Shown here: positions 1 to 15,000 of the stretch, piece by piece
Layout of the letters: every line of letters starts with the position of its first letter
Numbering within the stretch: the first letter of the stretch is position 1
Assembly: GCF_964340395.1 (NCBI RefSeq)
Contig: NC_135552.1
Span: forward strand, 1,976,517 to 2,040,516
DNA: 64,000 bases
Origin: Glandiceps talaboti
Lineage: Eukaryota; Hemichordata; Enteropneusta; Spengelidae
Reading direction: 5' to 3'
The notes under the pieces: model-generated
Seen by the model: the letters and a program-made list of their open reading frames with translations, nothing else
The model's database searches: none
Told to the model about the DNA's origin: nothing
Program-made: the position numbers and the translations under genes

Positions 1-3000
1 AATAAGGTGGGATGTACCAACACTGTCAGAAATGTTGTCCTACTGTACTATGAATGTAATGAGGTGGGATGTACCAACACTGTCAGAAATGTTGTCCTAT
101 TGTACTATGAATGTAATGAGGTGGGATGTACCAACACTGTCAGAAATGTTGTCCTACTGTACTATGAATGTAATGAGGTGGGATGTACCAACACTGTCAG
201 AAATGTTGTCTTACTGTACTATGAATGTAATGAGGTGGGATGTACCAACACTGTCAGAAATGTTGTCCTACTGTACTATAATGTAATGAGGTGGGATGTA
301 CCAACACTGTCAGAAATGTTGTCCTACTGTACTATGAATGTAATGAGGTGAGATGTACCAACACTGTCAGAAATGTTGTCTTATTGTACTATGAATGTAA
401 TGAGGTGAGATGTACCAACACTGTCAGAAATGTTGTCCTATTGTACTATGAATGTAATGAGGTGGGATGTACCAACACTGTCAGAAATGTTGTCTTACTG
501 TACTATGAATGTAATGAGGTGGGATGTACCAACACTGTCAGAAATGTTGTCCTACTGTACTATGAATGTAATGAGGTGGGATGTACCAACACTGTCAGAA
601 ATATTGTCCTACTGTACTATGAATGTAATGAGGTGAGATGTACCAACACTGTGAGAAATGTTGTCCTATTGTACTATGAATGTAATGAGGTGGGATGTAC
701 CAACACTGTCAGAAATGTTGTCTTACTGTACTATGAATGTAATGAGGTGGGATGTACCAACACTGTCAGAAATGTTGTCCTACTGTACTATGAATGTAAT
801 GAGGTGGGATGTACCAACACTGTCAGAAATATTGTCCTACTGTACTATGAATGTAATGAGGTGAGATGTACCAACACTGTGAGAAATGTTGTCCTATTGT
901 ACTATGAATGTAATGAGGTGGGATGTACCAACACTGTCAGAAATGTTGTCTTACTGTACTATGAATGTAATGAGGTGGGATGTACCAACACTGTCAGAAA
1001 TGTTGTCCTACTGTACTATGAATGTAATGAGGTGGGATGTACCAACACTGTCAGAAATATTGTCTTATTGTACTATGAATGTAATGAGGTGGGATGTACC
1101 AACACTGTCAGAAATGTTGTCCTATTGTACTATGAATGTAATGAGGTGGGATGTACCAACACTGTCAGAAATATTGTCTTACTGTACTATGAATGTAATG
1201 AGGTGAGATGTACCAACACTGTCAGAAATGTTGTCCTACTGTACTATGAATGTAATGAGGTGGGATGTACCAACACTGTCAGAAATGTTGTCCTACTGTA
1301 CTATGAATGTAATGAGGTGGGATGTACCAACACTGTCAGAAATATTGTCTTACTGTACTATGAATGTAATGAGGTGAGATGTACCAACACTGTCAGAAAT
1401 GTTGTCCTACTGTACTATGAATGTAATGAGGTGGGATGTACCAACACTGTCAGAAATGTTGTCCTATTGTACTATGAATGTAATGAGGTGAGATGTACCA
1501 ACACTGTCAGAAATGTTGTCCTACTGTACTATGAATGTAATGAGGTGGGATGTACCAACACTGTCAGAAATATTGTCTTACTGTACTATGAATGTAATGA
1601 GGTGAGATGTACCAACACTGTCAGAAATGTTGTCCTATTGTACTATGAATGTAATGAGGTGAGATGTACCAACACTGTCAGAAATGTTGTCTTATTGTAC
1701 TATGAATGTAATGAGGTGAGATGTACCAACACTGTCAGAAATGTTGTCATACTGTACTATGAATGTAATGAGGTGGGATGTACCAACACTGTCAGAAATG
1801 TTGTCCTACTGTACTATGAATGTAATGAGGTGAGATGTACCAACACTGTCAGAAATGTTGTCCTATTGTACTATGAATGTAATGAGGTGAGATGTACCAA
1901 CACTGTCAGAAATGTTGTCCTATTGTACTATGAATGTAATGAGGTGGGATGTACCAAAACTGTCAGAAATGTTGTCCTATTGTACTATGAATGTAATGAG
2001 GTGGGATGTACCAACACTGTCAGAAATGTTGTCCTATTGTACTATGAATGTAATGAGGTGGGATGTACCAACACTGTCAGAAATGTTGTCCTACTGTACT
2101 ATGAATGTAATGAGGTGGGATGTACCAACACTGTCAGAAATGTTGTCCTACTGTACTATGAATGTAATGAGGTGGGATGTACCAACACTGTCAGAAATAT
2201 TGTCTTATTGTACTATGAATGTAATGAGGTGGGATGTACCAACACTGTCAGAAATATTGTCCTATTGTACTATGAATGTAATGAGGTGAGATGTACCAAC
2301 ACTATCAGAAATGTTGTCCTATTGTACTATGAATGTAATGAGGTGGGATGTACCAACACTGTCAGAAATATTGGCCTACTGTACTATGAATGTAATGAGG
2401 TGGGATGTACCAACACTGTCAGAAATGTTGTCCTACTGTACTATGAATGTAATGAGGTGAGATGTACCAACACTGTCAGAAATGTTGTCCTATTGTACTA
2501 TGAATGTAATGAGGTGAGATGTACCAACACTGTCAGAAATATTGTCTTATTGTACTATGAATGTAATGAGGTGGGATGTACCAACACTGTCAGAAATATT
2601 GTCCTATTGTACTATGAATGTAATGAGGTGAGATGTACCAACACTGTCAGAAATGTTGTCCTATTGTACTATGAATGTAATGAGGTGGGATGTACCAACA
2701 CTGTCAGAAATATTGTCCTACTGTACTATGAATGTAATGAGGTGAGATGTACCAACACTGTCAGAAATGTTGTCCTACTGTACTATGAATGTAATGAGGT
2801 GGGATGTACCAACACTGTCAGAAATATTGTCCTACTGTACTATGAATGTAATGAGGTGAGATGTACCAACACTGTCAGAAATGTTGTCCTATTGTACTAT
2901 GAATGTAATGAGGTGGGATGTACCAACACTGTCAGAAATGTTGTCTTACTGTACTATGAATGTAATGAGGTGGGATGTACCAACACTGTCAGAAATGTTG

Positions 3001-6000
3001 TCCTACTGTACTATGAATGTAATGAGGTGGGATGTACCAACACTGTCAGAAATATTGTCTTATTGTACTATGAATGTAATGAGGTGGGATGTACCAACAC
3101 TGTCAGAAATGTTGTCCTACTGTACTATAATGTAATGAGGTGAGATGTACCAACACTGTCAGAAATGTTGTCCTACTGTACTATGAATGTAATGAGGTGG
3201 GATGTACCAACACTGTCAGAAATATTGTCCTACTGTACTATGAATGTAATGAGGTGAGATGTACCAACACTGTCAGAAATGTTGTCCTATTGTACTATGA
3301 ATGTAATGAGGTGGGATGTACCAACACTGTCAGAAATGTTGTCCTATTGTACTATGAATGTAATGAGGTGGGATGTACCAACACTGTCAGAAATATTGTC
3401 TTACTGTACTATGAATGTAATGAGGTGGGATGTACCAACACTGTCAGAAATATTGTCTTACTGTACTATGAATGTAATAAGGTGAGATGTACCAACACTG
3501 TCAGAAATGTTGTCCTACTGTACTATGAATGTAATGAGGTGGGATGTACCAACACTGTCAGAAATGTTGTCCTATTGTACTATGAATGTAATGAGGTGAG
3601 ATGTACCAACACTGTCAGAAATGTTGTCCTACTGTACTATGAATGTAATGAGGTGGGATGTACCAACACTGTCAGAAATATTGTCTTACTGTACTATGAA
3701 TGTAATGAGGTGAGATGTACCAACACTGTCAGAAATGTTGTCCTATTGTACTATGAATGTAATGAGGTGAGATGTACCAACACTGTCAGAAATGTTGTCT
3801 TATTGTACTATGAATGTAATGAGGTGAGATGTACCAACACTGTCAGAAATGTTGTCCTACTGTACTATGAATGTAATGAGGTGGGATGTACCAACACTGT
3901 CAGAAATGTTGTCCTACTGTACTATGAATGTAATGAGGTGGGATGTACCAACACTGTCAGAAATGTTGTCCTACTGTACTATGAATGTAATGAGGTGGGA
4001 TGTACCAACACTGTCAGAAATGTTGTCCTACTGTACTATGAATGTAATGAGGTGAGATGTACCAACACTGTCAGAAATGTTGTCTTACTGTACTATGAAT
4101 GTAATGAGGTGGGATGTACCAACACTGTCAGAAATGTTGTCTTATTGTACTATGAATGTAATGAGGTGGGATGTACCAACACTGTCAGAAATGTTCTCCT
4201 ACTGTACTATAATGTAATGAGGTGGGATGTACCAACACTGTCAGAAATGTTGTCCTACTGTACTATGAATGTAATGAGGTGGGATGTACCAACACTGTCA
4301 GAAATGTTGTCCTATTGTACTATGAATGTAATGAGGTGAGATGTACCAACACTGTCAGAAATATTGTCCTACTGTACTATGAATGTAATGAGGTGGGATG
4401 TACCAACACTGTCAGAAATGTTGTCCTACTGTACTATGAATGTAATGAGGTGGGATGTACCAACACTGTCAGAAATATTGTCCTACTGTACTATGAATGT
4501 AATGAGGTGGGATGTACCAACACTGTCAGAAATGTTGTCCTATTGTACTATGAATGTAATGAGGTGGGATGTACCAACACTGTCAGAAATGTTGTCCTAT
4601 TGTACTATGAATGTAATGAGGTGAGATGTACCAACACTGTCAGAAATGTTGTCCTACTGTACTATGAATGTAATGAGGTGGGATGTACCAACACTGTCAG
4701 AAATATTGTCTTACTGTACTATGAATGTAATGAGGTGAGATGTACCAACACTGTCAGAAATGTTGTCTTACTGTACTATGAATGTAATAAGGTGGGATGT
4801 ACCAACACTGTCAGAAATGTTGTCCTACTGTACTATGAATGTAATGAGGTGGGATGTACCAACACTGTCAGAAATGTTGTCCTATTGTACTATGAATGTA
4901 ATGAGGTGGGATGTACCAACACTGTCAGAAATGTTGTCCTACTGTACTATGAATGTAATGAGGTGGGATGTACCAACACTGTCAGAAATGTTGTCTTACT
5001 GTACTATGAATGTAATGAGGTGGGATGTACCAACACTGTCAGAAATGTTGTCCTACTGTACTATAATGTAATGAGGTGGGATGTACCAACACTGTCAGAA
5101 ATGTTGTCCTACTGTACTATGAATGTAATGAGGTGAGATGTACCAACACTGTCAGAAATGTTGTCTTATTGTACTATGAATGTAATGAGGTGAGATGTAC
5201 CAACACTGTCAGAAATGTTGTCCTATTGTACTATGAATGTAATGAGGTGGGATGTACCAACACTGTCAGAAATGTTGTCTTACTGTACTATGAATGTAAT
5301 GAGGTGAGATGTACCAACACTGTCAGAAATGTTGTCCTACTGTACTATGAATGTAATGAGGTGGGATGTACCAACACTGTCAGAAATATTGTCCTACTGT
5401 ACTATGAATGTAATGAGGTGAGATGTACCAACACTGTCAGAAATGTTGTCCTATTGTACTATGAATGTAATGAGGTGGGATGTACCAACACTGTCAGAAA
5501 TGTTGTCCTATTGTACTATGAATGTAATGAGGTGGGATGTACCAACACTGTCAGAAATATTGTCTTACTGTACTATGAATGTAATGAGGTGGGATGTACC
5601 AACACTGTCAGAAATATTGTCTTACTGTACTATGAATGTAATAAGGTGAGATGTACCAACACTGTCAGAAATGTTGTCCTACTGTACTATGAATGTAATG
5701 AGGTGGGATGTACCAACACTGTCAGAAATGTTGTCCTATTGTACTATGAATGTAATGAGGTGAGATGTACCAACACTGTCAGAAATGTTGTCCTACTGTA
5801 CTATGAATGTAATGAGGTGGGATGTACCAACACTGTCAGAAATATTGTCTTACTGTACTATGAATGTAATGAGGTGAGATGTACCAACACTGTCAGAAAT
5901 GTTGTCCTATTGTACTATGAATGTAATGAGGTGAGATGTACCAACACTGTCAGAAATGTTGTCTTATTGTACTATGAATGTAATGAGGTGAGATGTACCA

Positions 6001-9000
6001 ACACTGTCAGAAATGTTGTCCTACTGTACTATGAATGTAATGAGGTGGGATGTACCAACACTGTCAGAAATGTTGTCCTACTGTACTATGAATGTAATGA
6101 GGTGGGATGTACCAACACTGTCAGAAATGTTGTCCTACTGTACTATGAATGTAATGAGGTGGGATGTACCAACACTGTCAGAAATGTTGTCCTACTGTAC
6201 TATGAATGTAATGAGGTGAGATGTACCAACACTGTCAGAAATGTTGTCTTACTGTACTATGAATGTAATGAGGTGGGATGTACCAACACTGTCAGAAATG
6301 TTGTCTTATTGTACTATGAATGTAATGAGGTGGGATGTACCAACACTGTCAGAAATGTTCTCCTACTGTACTATAATGTAATGAGGTGGGATGTACCAAC
6401 ACTGTCAGAAATGTTGTCCTACTGTACTATGAATGTAATGAGGTGGGATGTACCAACACTGTCAGAAATGTTGTCCTATTGTACTATGAATGTAATGAGG
6501 TGAGATGTACCAACACTGTCAGAAATATTGTCCTACTGTACTATGAATGTAATGAGGTGGGATGTACCAACACTGTCAGAAATGTTGTCCTACTGTACTA
6601 TGAATGTAATGAGGTGGGATGTACCAACACTGTCAGAAATATTGTCCTACTGTACTATGAATGTAATGAGGTGGGATGTACCAACACTGTCAGAAATGTT
6701 GTCCTATTGTACTATGAATGTAATGAGGTGGGATGTACCAACACTGTCAGAAATGTTGTCCTATTGTACTATGAATGTAATGAGGTGAGATGTACCAACA
6801 CTGTCAGAAATGTTGTCCTACTGTACTATGAATGTAATGAGGTGGGATGTACCAACACTGTCAGAAATATTGTCTTACTGTACTATGAATGTAATGAGGT
6901 GAGATGTACCAACACTGTCAGAAATGTTGTCTTACTGTACTATGAATGTAATAAGGTGGGATGTACCAACACTGTCAGAAATGTTGTCCTACTGTACTAT
7001 GAATGTAATGAGGTGGGATGTACCAACACTGTCAGAAATGTTGTCCTATTGTACTATGAATGTAATGAGGTGGGATGTACCAACACTGTCAGAAATGTTG
7101 TCCTACTGTACTATGAATGTAATGAGGTGGGATGTACCAACACTGTCAGAAATGTTGTCTTACTGTACTATGAATGTAATGAGGTGGGATGTACCAACAC
7201 TGTCAGAAATGTTGTCCTACTGTACTATAATGTAATGAGGTGGGATGTACCAACACTGTCAGAAATGTTGTCCTACTGTACTATGAATGTAATGAGGTGA
7301 GATGTACCAACACTGTCAGAAATGTTGTCTTATTGTACTATGAATGTAATGAGGTGAGATGTACCAACACTGTCAGAAATGTTGTCCTATTGTACTATGA
7401 ATGTAATGAGGTGGGATGTACCAACACTGTCAGAAATGTTGTCTTACTGTACTATGAATGTAATGAGGTGGGATGTACCAACACTGTCAGAAATGTTGTC
7501 CTACTGTACTATGAATGTAATGAGGTGGGATGTACCAACACTGTCAGAAATATTGTCCTACTGTACTATGAATGTAATGAGGTGAGATGTACCAATACTG
7601 TCAGAAATGTTGTCCTACTGTACTATGAATGTAATGAGGTGGGATGTACCAACACTGTCAGAAATATTGTCCTACTGTACTATGAATGTAATGAGGTGAG
7701 ATGTACCAACACTGTGAGAAATGTTGTCCTATTGTACTATGAATGTAATGAGGTGGGATGTACCAACACTGTCAGAAATGTTGTCTTACTGTACTATGAA
7801 TGTAATGAGGTGGGATGTACCAACACTGTCAGAAATGTTGTCCTACTGTACTATGAATGTAATGAGGTGGGATGTACCAACACTGTCAGAAATATTGTCT
7901 TATTGTACTATGAATGTAATGAGGTGGGATGTACCAACACTGTCAGAAATGTTGTCCTACTGTACTATAATGTAATGAGGTGAGATGTACCAACTCTGTC
8001 AGAAATGTTGTCCTACTGTACTATGAATGTAATGAGGTGGGATGTACCAACACTGTCAGAAATATTGTCCTACTGTACTATGAATGTAATGAGGTGAGAT
8101 GTACCAACACTGTCAGAAATGTTGTCCTACTGTACTATAATGTAATGAGGTGGGATGTACCAACACTGTCAGAAATGTTGTCCTACTGTACTATGAATGT
8201 AATGAGGTGGGATGTACCAACACTGTCAGAAATGTTGTCCTATTGTACTATGAATGTAATGAGGTGGGATGTACCAACACTGTCAGAAATGTTGTCCTAT
8301 TGTACTATGAATGTAATGAGGTGGGATGTACCAACACTGTCAGAAATATTGTCTTACTGTACTATGAATGTAATGAGGTGAGATGTACCAACACTGTCAG
8401 AAATGTTGTCCTACTGTACTATGAATGTAATGAGGTGGGATGTACCAACACTGTCAGAAATGTTGTCCTACTGTACTATGAATGTAATGAGGTGGGATGT
8501 ACCAACACTGTCAGAAATATTGTCTTACTGTACTATGAATGTAATGAGGTGAGATGTACCAACACTGTCAGAAATGTTGTCCTACTGTACTATGAATGTA
8601 ATGAGGTGGGATGTACCAACACTGTCAGAAATGTTGTCCTATTGTACTATGAATGTAATGAGGTGAGATGTACCAACACTGTCAGAAATGTTGTCCTACT
8701 GTACTATGAATGTAATGAGGTGGGATGTACCAACACTGTCAGAAATATTGTCTTACTGTACTATGAATGTAATGAGGTGAGATGTACCAACACTGTCAGA
8801 AATGTTGTCCTATTGTACTATGAATGTAATGAGGTGAGATGTACCAACACTGTCAGAAATGTTGTCTTATTGTACTATGAATGTAATGAGGTGAGATGTA
8901 CCAACACTGTCAGAAATGTTGTCATACTGTACTATGAATGTAATGAGGTGGGATGTACCAACACTGTCAGAAATGTTGTCCTACTGTACTATGAATGTAA

Positions 9001-12000
9001 TGAGGTGAGATGTACCAACACTGTCAGAAATGTTGTCCTATTGTACTATGAATGTAATGAGGTGAGATGTACCAACACTGTCAGAAATGTTGTCCTATTG
9101 TACTATGAATGTAATGAGGTGGGATGTACCAACACTGTCAGAAATGTTGTCTTACTGTACTATGAATGTAATGAGGTGGGATGTACCAACACTGTCAGAA
9201 ATGTTGTCCTACTGTACTATAATGTAATGAGGTGGGATGTACCAACACTGTCAGAAATGTTGTCCTACTGTACTATGAATGTAATGAGGTGAGATGTACC
9301 AACACTGTCAGAAATGTTGTCTTATTGTACTATGAATGTAATGAGGTGAGATGTACCAACACTGTCAGAAATGTTGTCCTATTGTACTATGAATGTAATG
9401 AGGTGGGATGTACCAACACTGTCAGAAATGTTGTCTTACTGTACTATGAATGTAATGAGGTGGGATGTACCAACACTGTCAGAAATGTTGTCCTACTGTA
9501 CTATGAATGTAATGAGGTGGGATGTACCAACACTGTCAGAAATATTGTCCTACTGTACTATGAATGTAATGAGGTGAGATGTACCAATACTGTCAGAAAT
9601 GTTGTCCTACTGTACTATGAATGTAATGAGGTGGGATGTACCAACACTGTCAGAAATATTGTCTTACTGTACTATGAATGTAATGAGGTGAGATGTACCA
9701 ACACTGTGAGAAATGTTGTCCTATTGTACTATGAATGTAATGAGGTGGGATGTACCAACACTGTCAGAAATGTTGTCTTACTGTACTATGAATGTAATGA
9801 GGTGGGATGTACCAACACTGTCAGAAATGTTGTCCTACTGTACTATGAATGTAATGAGGTGGGATGTACCAACACTGTCAGAAATATTGTCTTATTGTAC
9901 TATGAATGTAATGAGGTGGGATGTACCAACACTGTCAGAAATGTTGTCCTACTGTACTATAATGTAATGAGGTGAGATGTACCAACACTGTCAGAAATGT
10001 TGTCCTACTGTACTATGAATGTAATGAGGTGGGATGTACCAACACTGTCAGAAATATTGTCCTACTGTACTATGAATGTAATGAGGTGAGATGTACCAAC
10101 ACTGTCAGAAATGTTGTCCTACTGTACTATAATGTAATGAGGTGGGATGTACCAACACTGTCAGAAATGTTGTCCTACTGTACTATGAATGTAATGAGGT
10201 GGGATGTACCAACACTGTCAGAAATGTTGTCCTATTGTACTATGAATGTAATGAGGTGGGATGTACCAACACTGTCAGAAATGTTGTCCTATTGTACTAT
10301 GAATGTAATGAGGTGGGATGTACCAACACTGTCAGAAATATTGTCTTACTGTACTATGAATGTAATGAGGTGAGATGTACCAACACTGTCAGAAATGTTG
10401 TCCTACTGTACTATGAATGTAATGAGGTGGGATGTACCAACACTGTCAGAAATGTTGTCCTACTGTACTATGAATGTAATGAGGTGGGATGTACCAACAC
10501 TGTCAGAAATATTGTCTTACTGTACTATGAATGTAATGAGGTGAGATGTACCAACACTGTCAGAAATGTTGTCCTACTGTACTATGAATGTAATGAGGTG
10601 GGATGTACCAACACTGTCAGAAATGTTGTCCTATTGTACTATGAATGTAATGAGGTGAGATGTACCAACACTGTCAGAAATGTTGTCCTACTGTACTATG
10701 AATGTAATGAGGTGGGATGTACCAACACTGTCAGAAATATTGTCTTACTGTACTATGAATGTAATGAGGTGAGATGTACCAACACTGTCAGAAATGTTGT
10801 CCTATTGTACTATGAATGTAATGAGGTGAGATGTACCAACACTGTCAGAAATGTTGTCTTATTGTACTATGAATGTAATGAGGTGAGATGTACCAACACT
10901 GTCAGAAATGTTGTCATACTGTACTATGAATGTAATGAGGTGGGATGTACCAACACTGTCAGAAATGTTGTCCTACTGTACTATGAATGTAATGAGGTGA
11001 GATGTACCAACACTGTCAGAAATGTTGTCCTATTGTACTATGAATGTAATGAGGTGAGATGTACCAACACTGTCAGAAATGTTGTCCTATTGTACTATGA
11101 ATGTAATGAGGTGGGATGTACCAACACTGTCAGAAATGTTGTCCTATTGTACTATGAATGTAATGAGGTGGGATGTACCAACACTGTCAGAAATGTTGTC
11201 CTATTGTACTATGAATGTAATGAGGTGGGATGTACCAACACTGTCAGAAATATTGTCCTACTGTACTATGCATGTAATGAGGTGGGATGTACCAACACTG
11301 TCAGAAATGTTGTCCTACTGTACTATGAATGTAATGAGGTGGGATGTACCAACACTGTCAGAAATATTGTCTTATTGTACTATGAATGTAATGAGGTGGG
11401 ATGTACCAACACTGTCAGAAATATTGTCCTATTGTACTATGAATGTAATGAGGTGAGATGTACCAACACTGTCAGAAATGTTGTCCTATTGTACTATGAA
11501 TGTAATGAGGTGGGATGTACCAACACTGTCAGAAATATTGGCCTACTGTACTATGAATGTAATGAGGTGGGATGTACCAACACTGTCAGAAATGTTGTCC
11601 TACTGTACTATGAATGTAATGAGGTGAGATGTACCAACACTGTCAGAAATGTTGTCCTATTGTACTATGAATGTAATGAGGTGAGATGTACCAACACTGT
11701 CAGAAATATTGTCTTATTGTACTATGAATGTAATGAGGTGGGATGTACCAACACTGTCAGAAATATTGTCCTATTGTACTATGAATGTAATGAGGTGAGA
11801 TGTACCAACACTGTCAGAAATGTTGTCCTATTGTACTATGAATGTAATGAGGTGAGATGTACCAACACTGTCAGAAATGTTGTCCTACTGTACTATGAAT
11901 GTAATGAGGTGGGATGTACCAACACTGTCAGAAATGTTGTCCTACTGTACTATGAATGTAATGAGGTGAGATGTACCAACACTGTCAGAAATGTTGTCCT

Positions 12001-15000
12001 ACTGTACTATGAATGTAATGAGGTGAGATATACCAACACTGTCAGAAATGTTGTCCTACTGTACTATAATGTAATGAGGTGGGATGTACCAACACTGTCA
12101 GAAATGTTGTCTTACTGTACTATGAATGTAATGAGGTGGGATGTACCAACACTGTCAGAAATGTTGTCCTACTGTACTATGAATGTAATGAGGTGGGATG
12201 TACCAACACTGTCAGAAATGTTGTCTTATTGTACTATGAATGTAATGAGGTGAGATGTACCAACACTGTCAGAAATGTTGTCCTATTGTACTATGAATGT
12301 AATGAGGTGAGATGTACCAACACTGTCAGAAATGTTGTCCTACTGTACTATGAATGTAATGAGGTGAGATGTACCAACACTGTCAGAAATGTTGTCCTAC
12401 TGTACTATGAATGTAATGAGGTGGGATGTACCAACACTGTCAGAAATGTTGTCTTACTGTACTATGAATGTAATGAGGTGGGATGTACCAACACTGTCAG
12501 AAATATTGTCCTACTGTACTATGAATGTAATGAGGTGAGATGTACCAACACTGTCAGAAATGTTGTCCTACTGTACTATGAATGTAATGAGGTGAGATGT
12601 ACCAACACTGTCAGAAATATTGTCCTACTGTACTATAATGTAATGAGGTGGGATGTACCAACACTGTCAGAAATGTTGTCCTACTGTACTATAATGTAAT
12701 GAGGTGGGATGTACCAACACTGTCAGAAATGTTGTCCTATTGTACTATGAATGTAATGAGGTGGGATGTACCAACACTGTCAGAAATGTTGTCCTACTGT
12801 ACTATAATGTAATGAGGTGGGATGTACCAACACTGTCAAAAATGTTGTCCTACTGTACTATGAATGTAATGAGGTGGGATGTACCAACACTGTCAGAAAT
12901 GTTGTCCTATTGTACTATGAATGTAATGAGGTGGGATGTACCAACACTGTCAGAAATGTTGTCCTACTGTACTATGAATGTAATGAGGTGGGATGTACCA
13001 ACACTGTCAGAAATGTTGTCCTATTGTACTATGAATGTAATGAGGTGGGATGTACCAACACTGTCAGAAATGTTGTCTTACTGTACTATGAATGTAATGA
13101 GGTGGGATGTACCAACACTGTCAGAAATGTTGTCCTATTGTACTATGAATGTAATGAGGTGGGATGTACCAACACTGTCAGAAATGTTGTCCTACTGTAC
13201 TATGAATGTAATGAGGTGGGATGTACCAACACTGTCAGAAATGTTGTCCTATTGTACTATGAATGTAATGAGGTGGGATGTACCAACACTGTCAGAAATG
13301 TTGTCCTACTGTACTATGAATGTAATGAGGTGGGATGTACCAACACTGTCAGAAATGTTGTCCTACTGTACTATGAATGTAATGAGGTGAGATGTACCAA
13401 CACTGTCAGAAATGTTGTCCTACTGTACTATAATGTAATGAGGTGGGATGTACCAACACTGTCAGAAATGTTGTCCTACTGTACTATGAATGTAATGAGG
13501 TGGGATGTACCAACACTGTCAGAAATATTGTCCTACTGTACTATGAATGTAATGAGGTGGGATGTACCAACACTGTCAGAAATGTTGTCTTACTGTACTA
13601 TGAATGTAATGAGGTGGGATGTACCAACACTGTCAGAAATGTTGTCCTATTGTACTATGAATGTAATGAGGTGGGATGTACCAACACTGTCAGAAATGTT
13701 GTCTTACTGTACTATGAATGTAATGAGGTGGGATGTACCAACACTGTCAGAAATGTTGTCTTATTGTACTATGAATGTAATGAGGTGGGATGTACCAACA
13801 CTGTCAGAAATGTTCTCCTACTGTACTATAATGTAATGAGGTGGGATGTACCAACACTGTCAGAAATGTTGTCCTACTGTACTATGAATGTAATGAGGTG
13901 GGATGTACCAACACTGTCAGAAATGTTGTCCTATTGTACTATGAATGTAATGAGGTGAGATGTACCAACACTGTCAGAAATATTGTCCTACTGTACTATG
14001 AATGTAATGAGGTGGGATGTACCAACACTGTCAGAAATGTTGTCCTACTGTACTATGAATGTAATGAGGTGGGATGTACCAACACTGTCAGAAATATTGT
14101 CCTACTGTACTATGAATGTAATGAGGTGGGATGTACCAACACTGTCAGAAATGTTGTCCTATTGTACTATGAATGTAATGAGGTGGGATGTACCAACACT
14201 GTCAGAAATGTTGTCCTATTGTACTATGAATGTAATGAGGTGAGATGTACCAACACTGTCAGAAATGTTGTCCTACTGTACTATGAATGTAATGAGGTGG
14301 GATGTACCAACACTGTCAGAAATATTGTCTTACTGTACTATGAATGTAATGAGGTGAGATGTACCAACACTGTCAGAAATGTTGTCTTACTGTACTATGA
14401 ATGTAATGAGGTGGGATGTACCAACACTGTCAGAAATGTTGTCTTATTGTACTATGAATGTAATGAGGTGGGATGTACCAACACTGTCAGAAATGTTCTC
14501 CTACTGTACTATAATGTAATGAGGTGGGATGTACCAACACTGTCAGAAATGTTGTCCTACTGTACTATGAATGTAATGAGGTGGGATGTACCAACACTGT
14601 CAGAAATGTTGTCCTATTGTACTATGAATGTAATGAGGTGAGATGTACCAACACTGTCAGAAATATTGTCCTACTGTACTATGAATGTAATGAGGTGGGA
14701 TGTACCAACACTGTCAGAAATGTTGTCCTACTGTACTATGAATGTAATGAGGTGGGATGTACCAACACTGTCAGAAATATTGTCCTACTGTACTATGAAT
14801 GTAATGAGGTGGGATGTACCAACACTGTCAGAAATGTTGTCCTATTGTACTATGAATGTAATGAGGTGGGATGTACCAACACTGTCAGAAATGTTGTCCT
14901 ATTGTACTATGAATGTAATGAGGTGAGATGTACCAACACTGTCAGAAATGTTGTCCTACTGTACTATGAATGTAATGAGGTGGGATGTACCAACACTGTC

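Noticed and set aside
291-3143. 950-codon open frame of 19-residue repeats (and similar frames to 21449)
   Set aside because: It exists only because the unit is 57 bp, a multiple of 3. Two frames are open at once, frames break at the marker 56-bp units, and the array sits inside the p47 intron.
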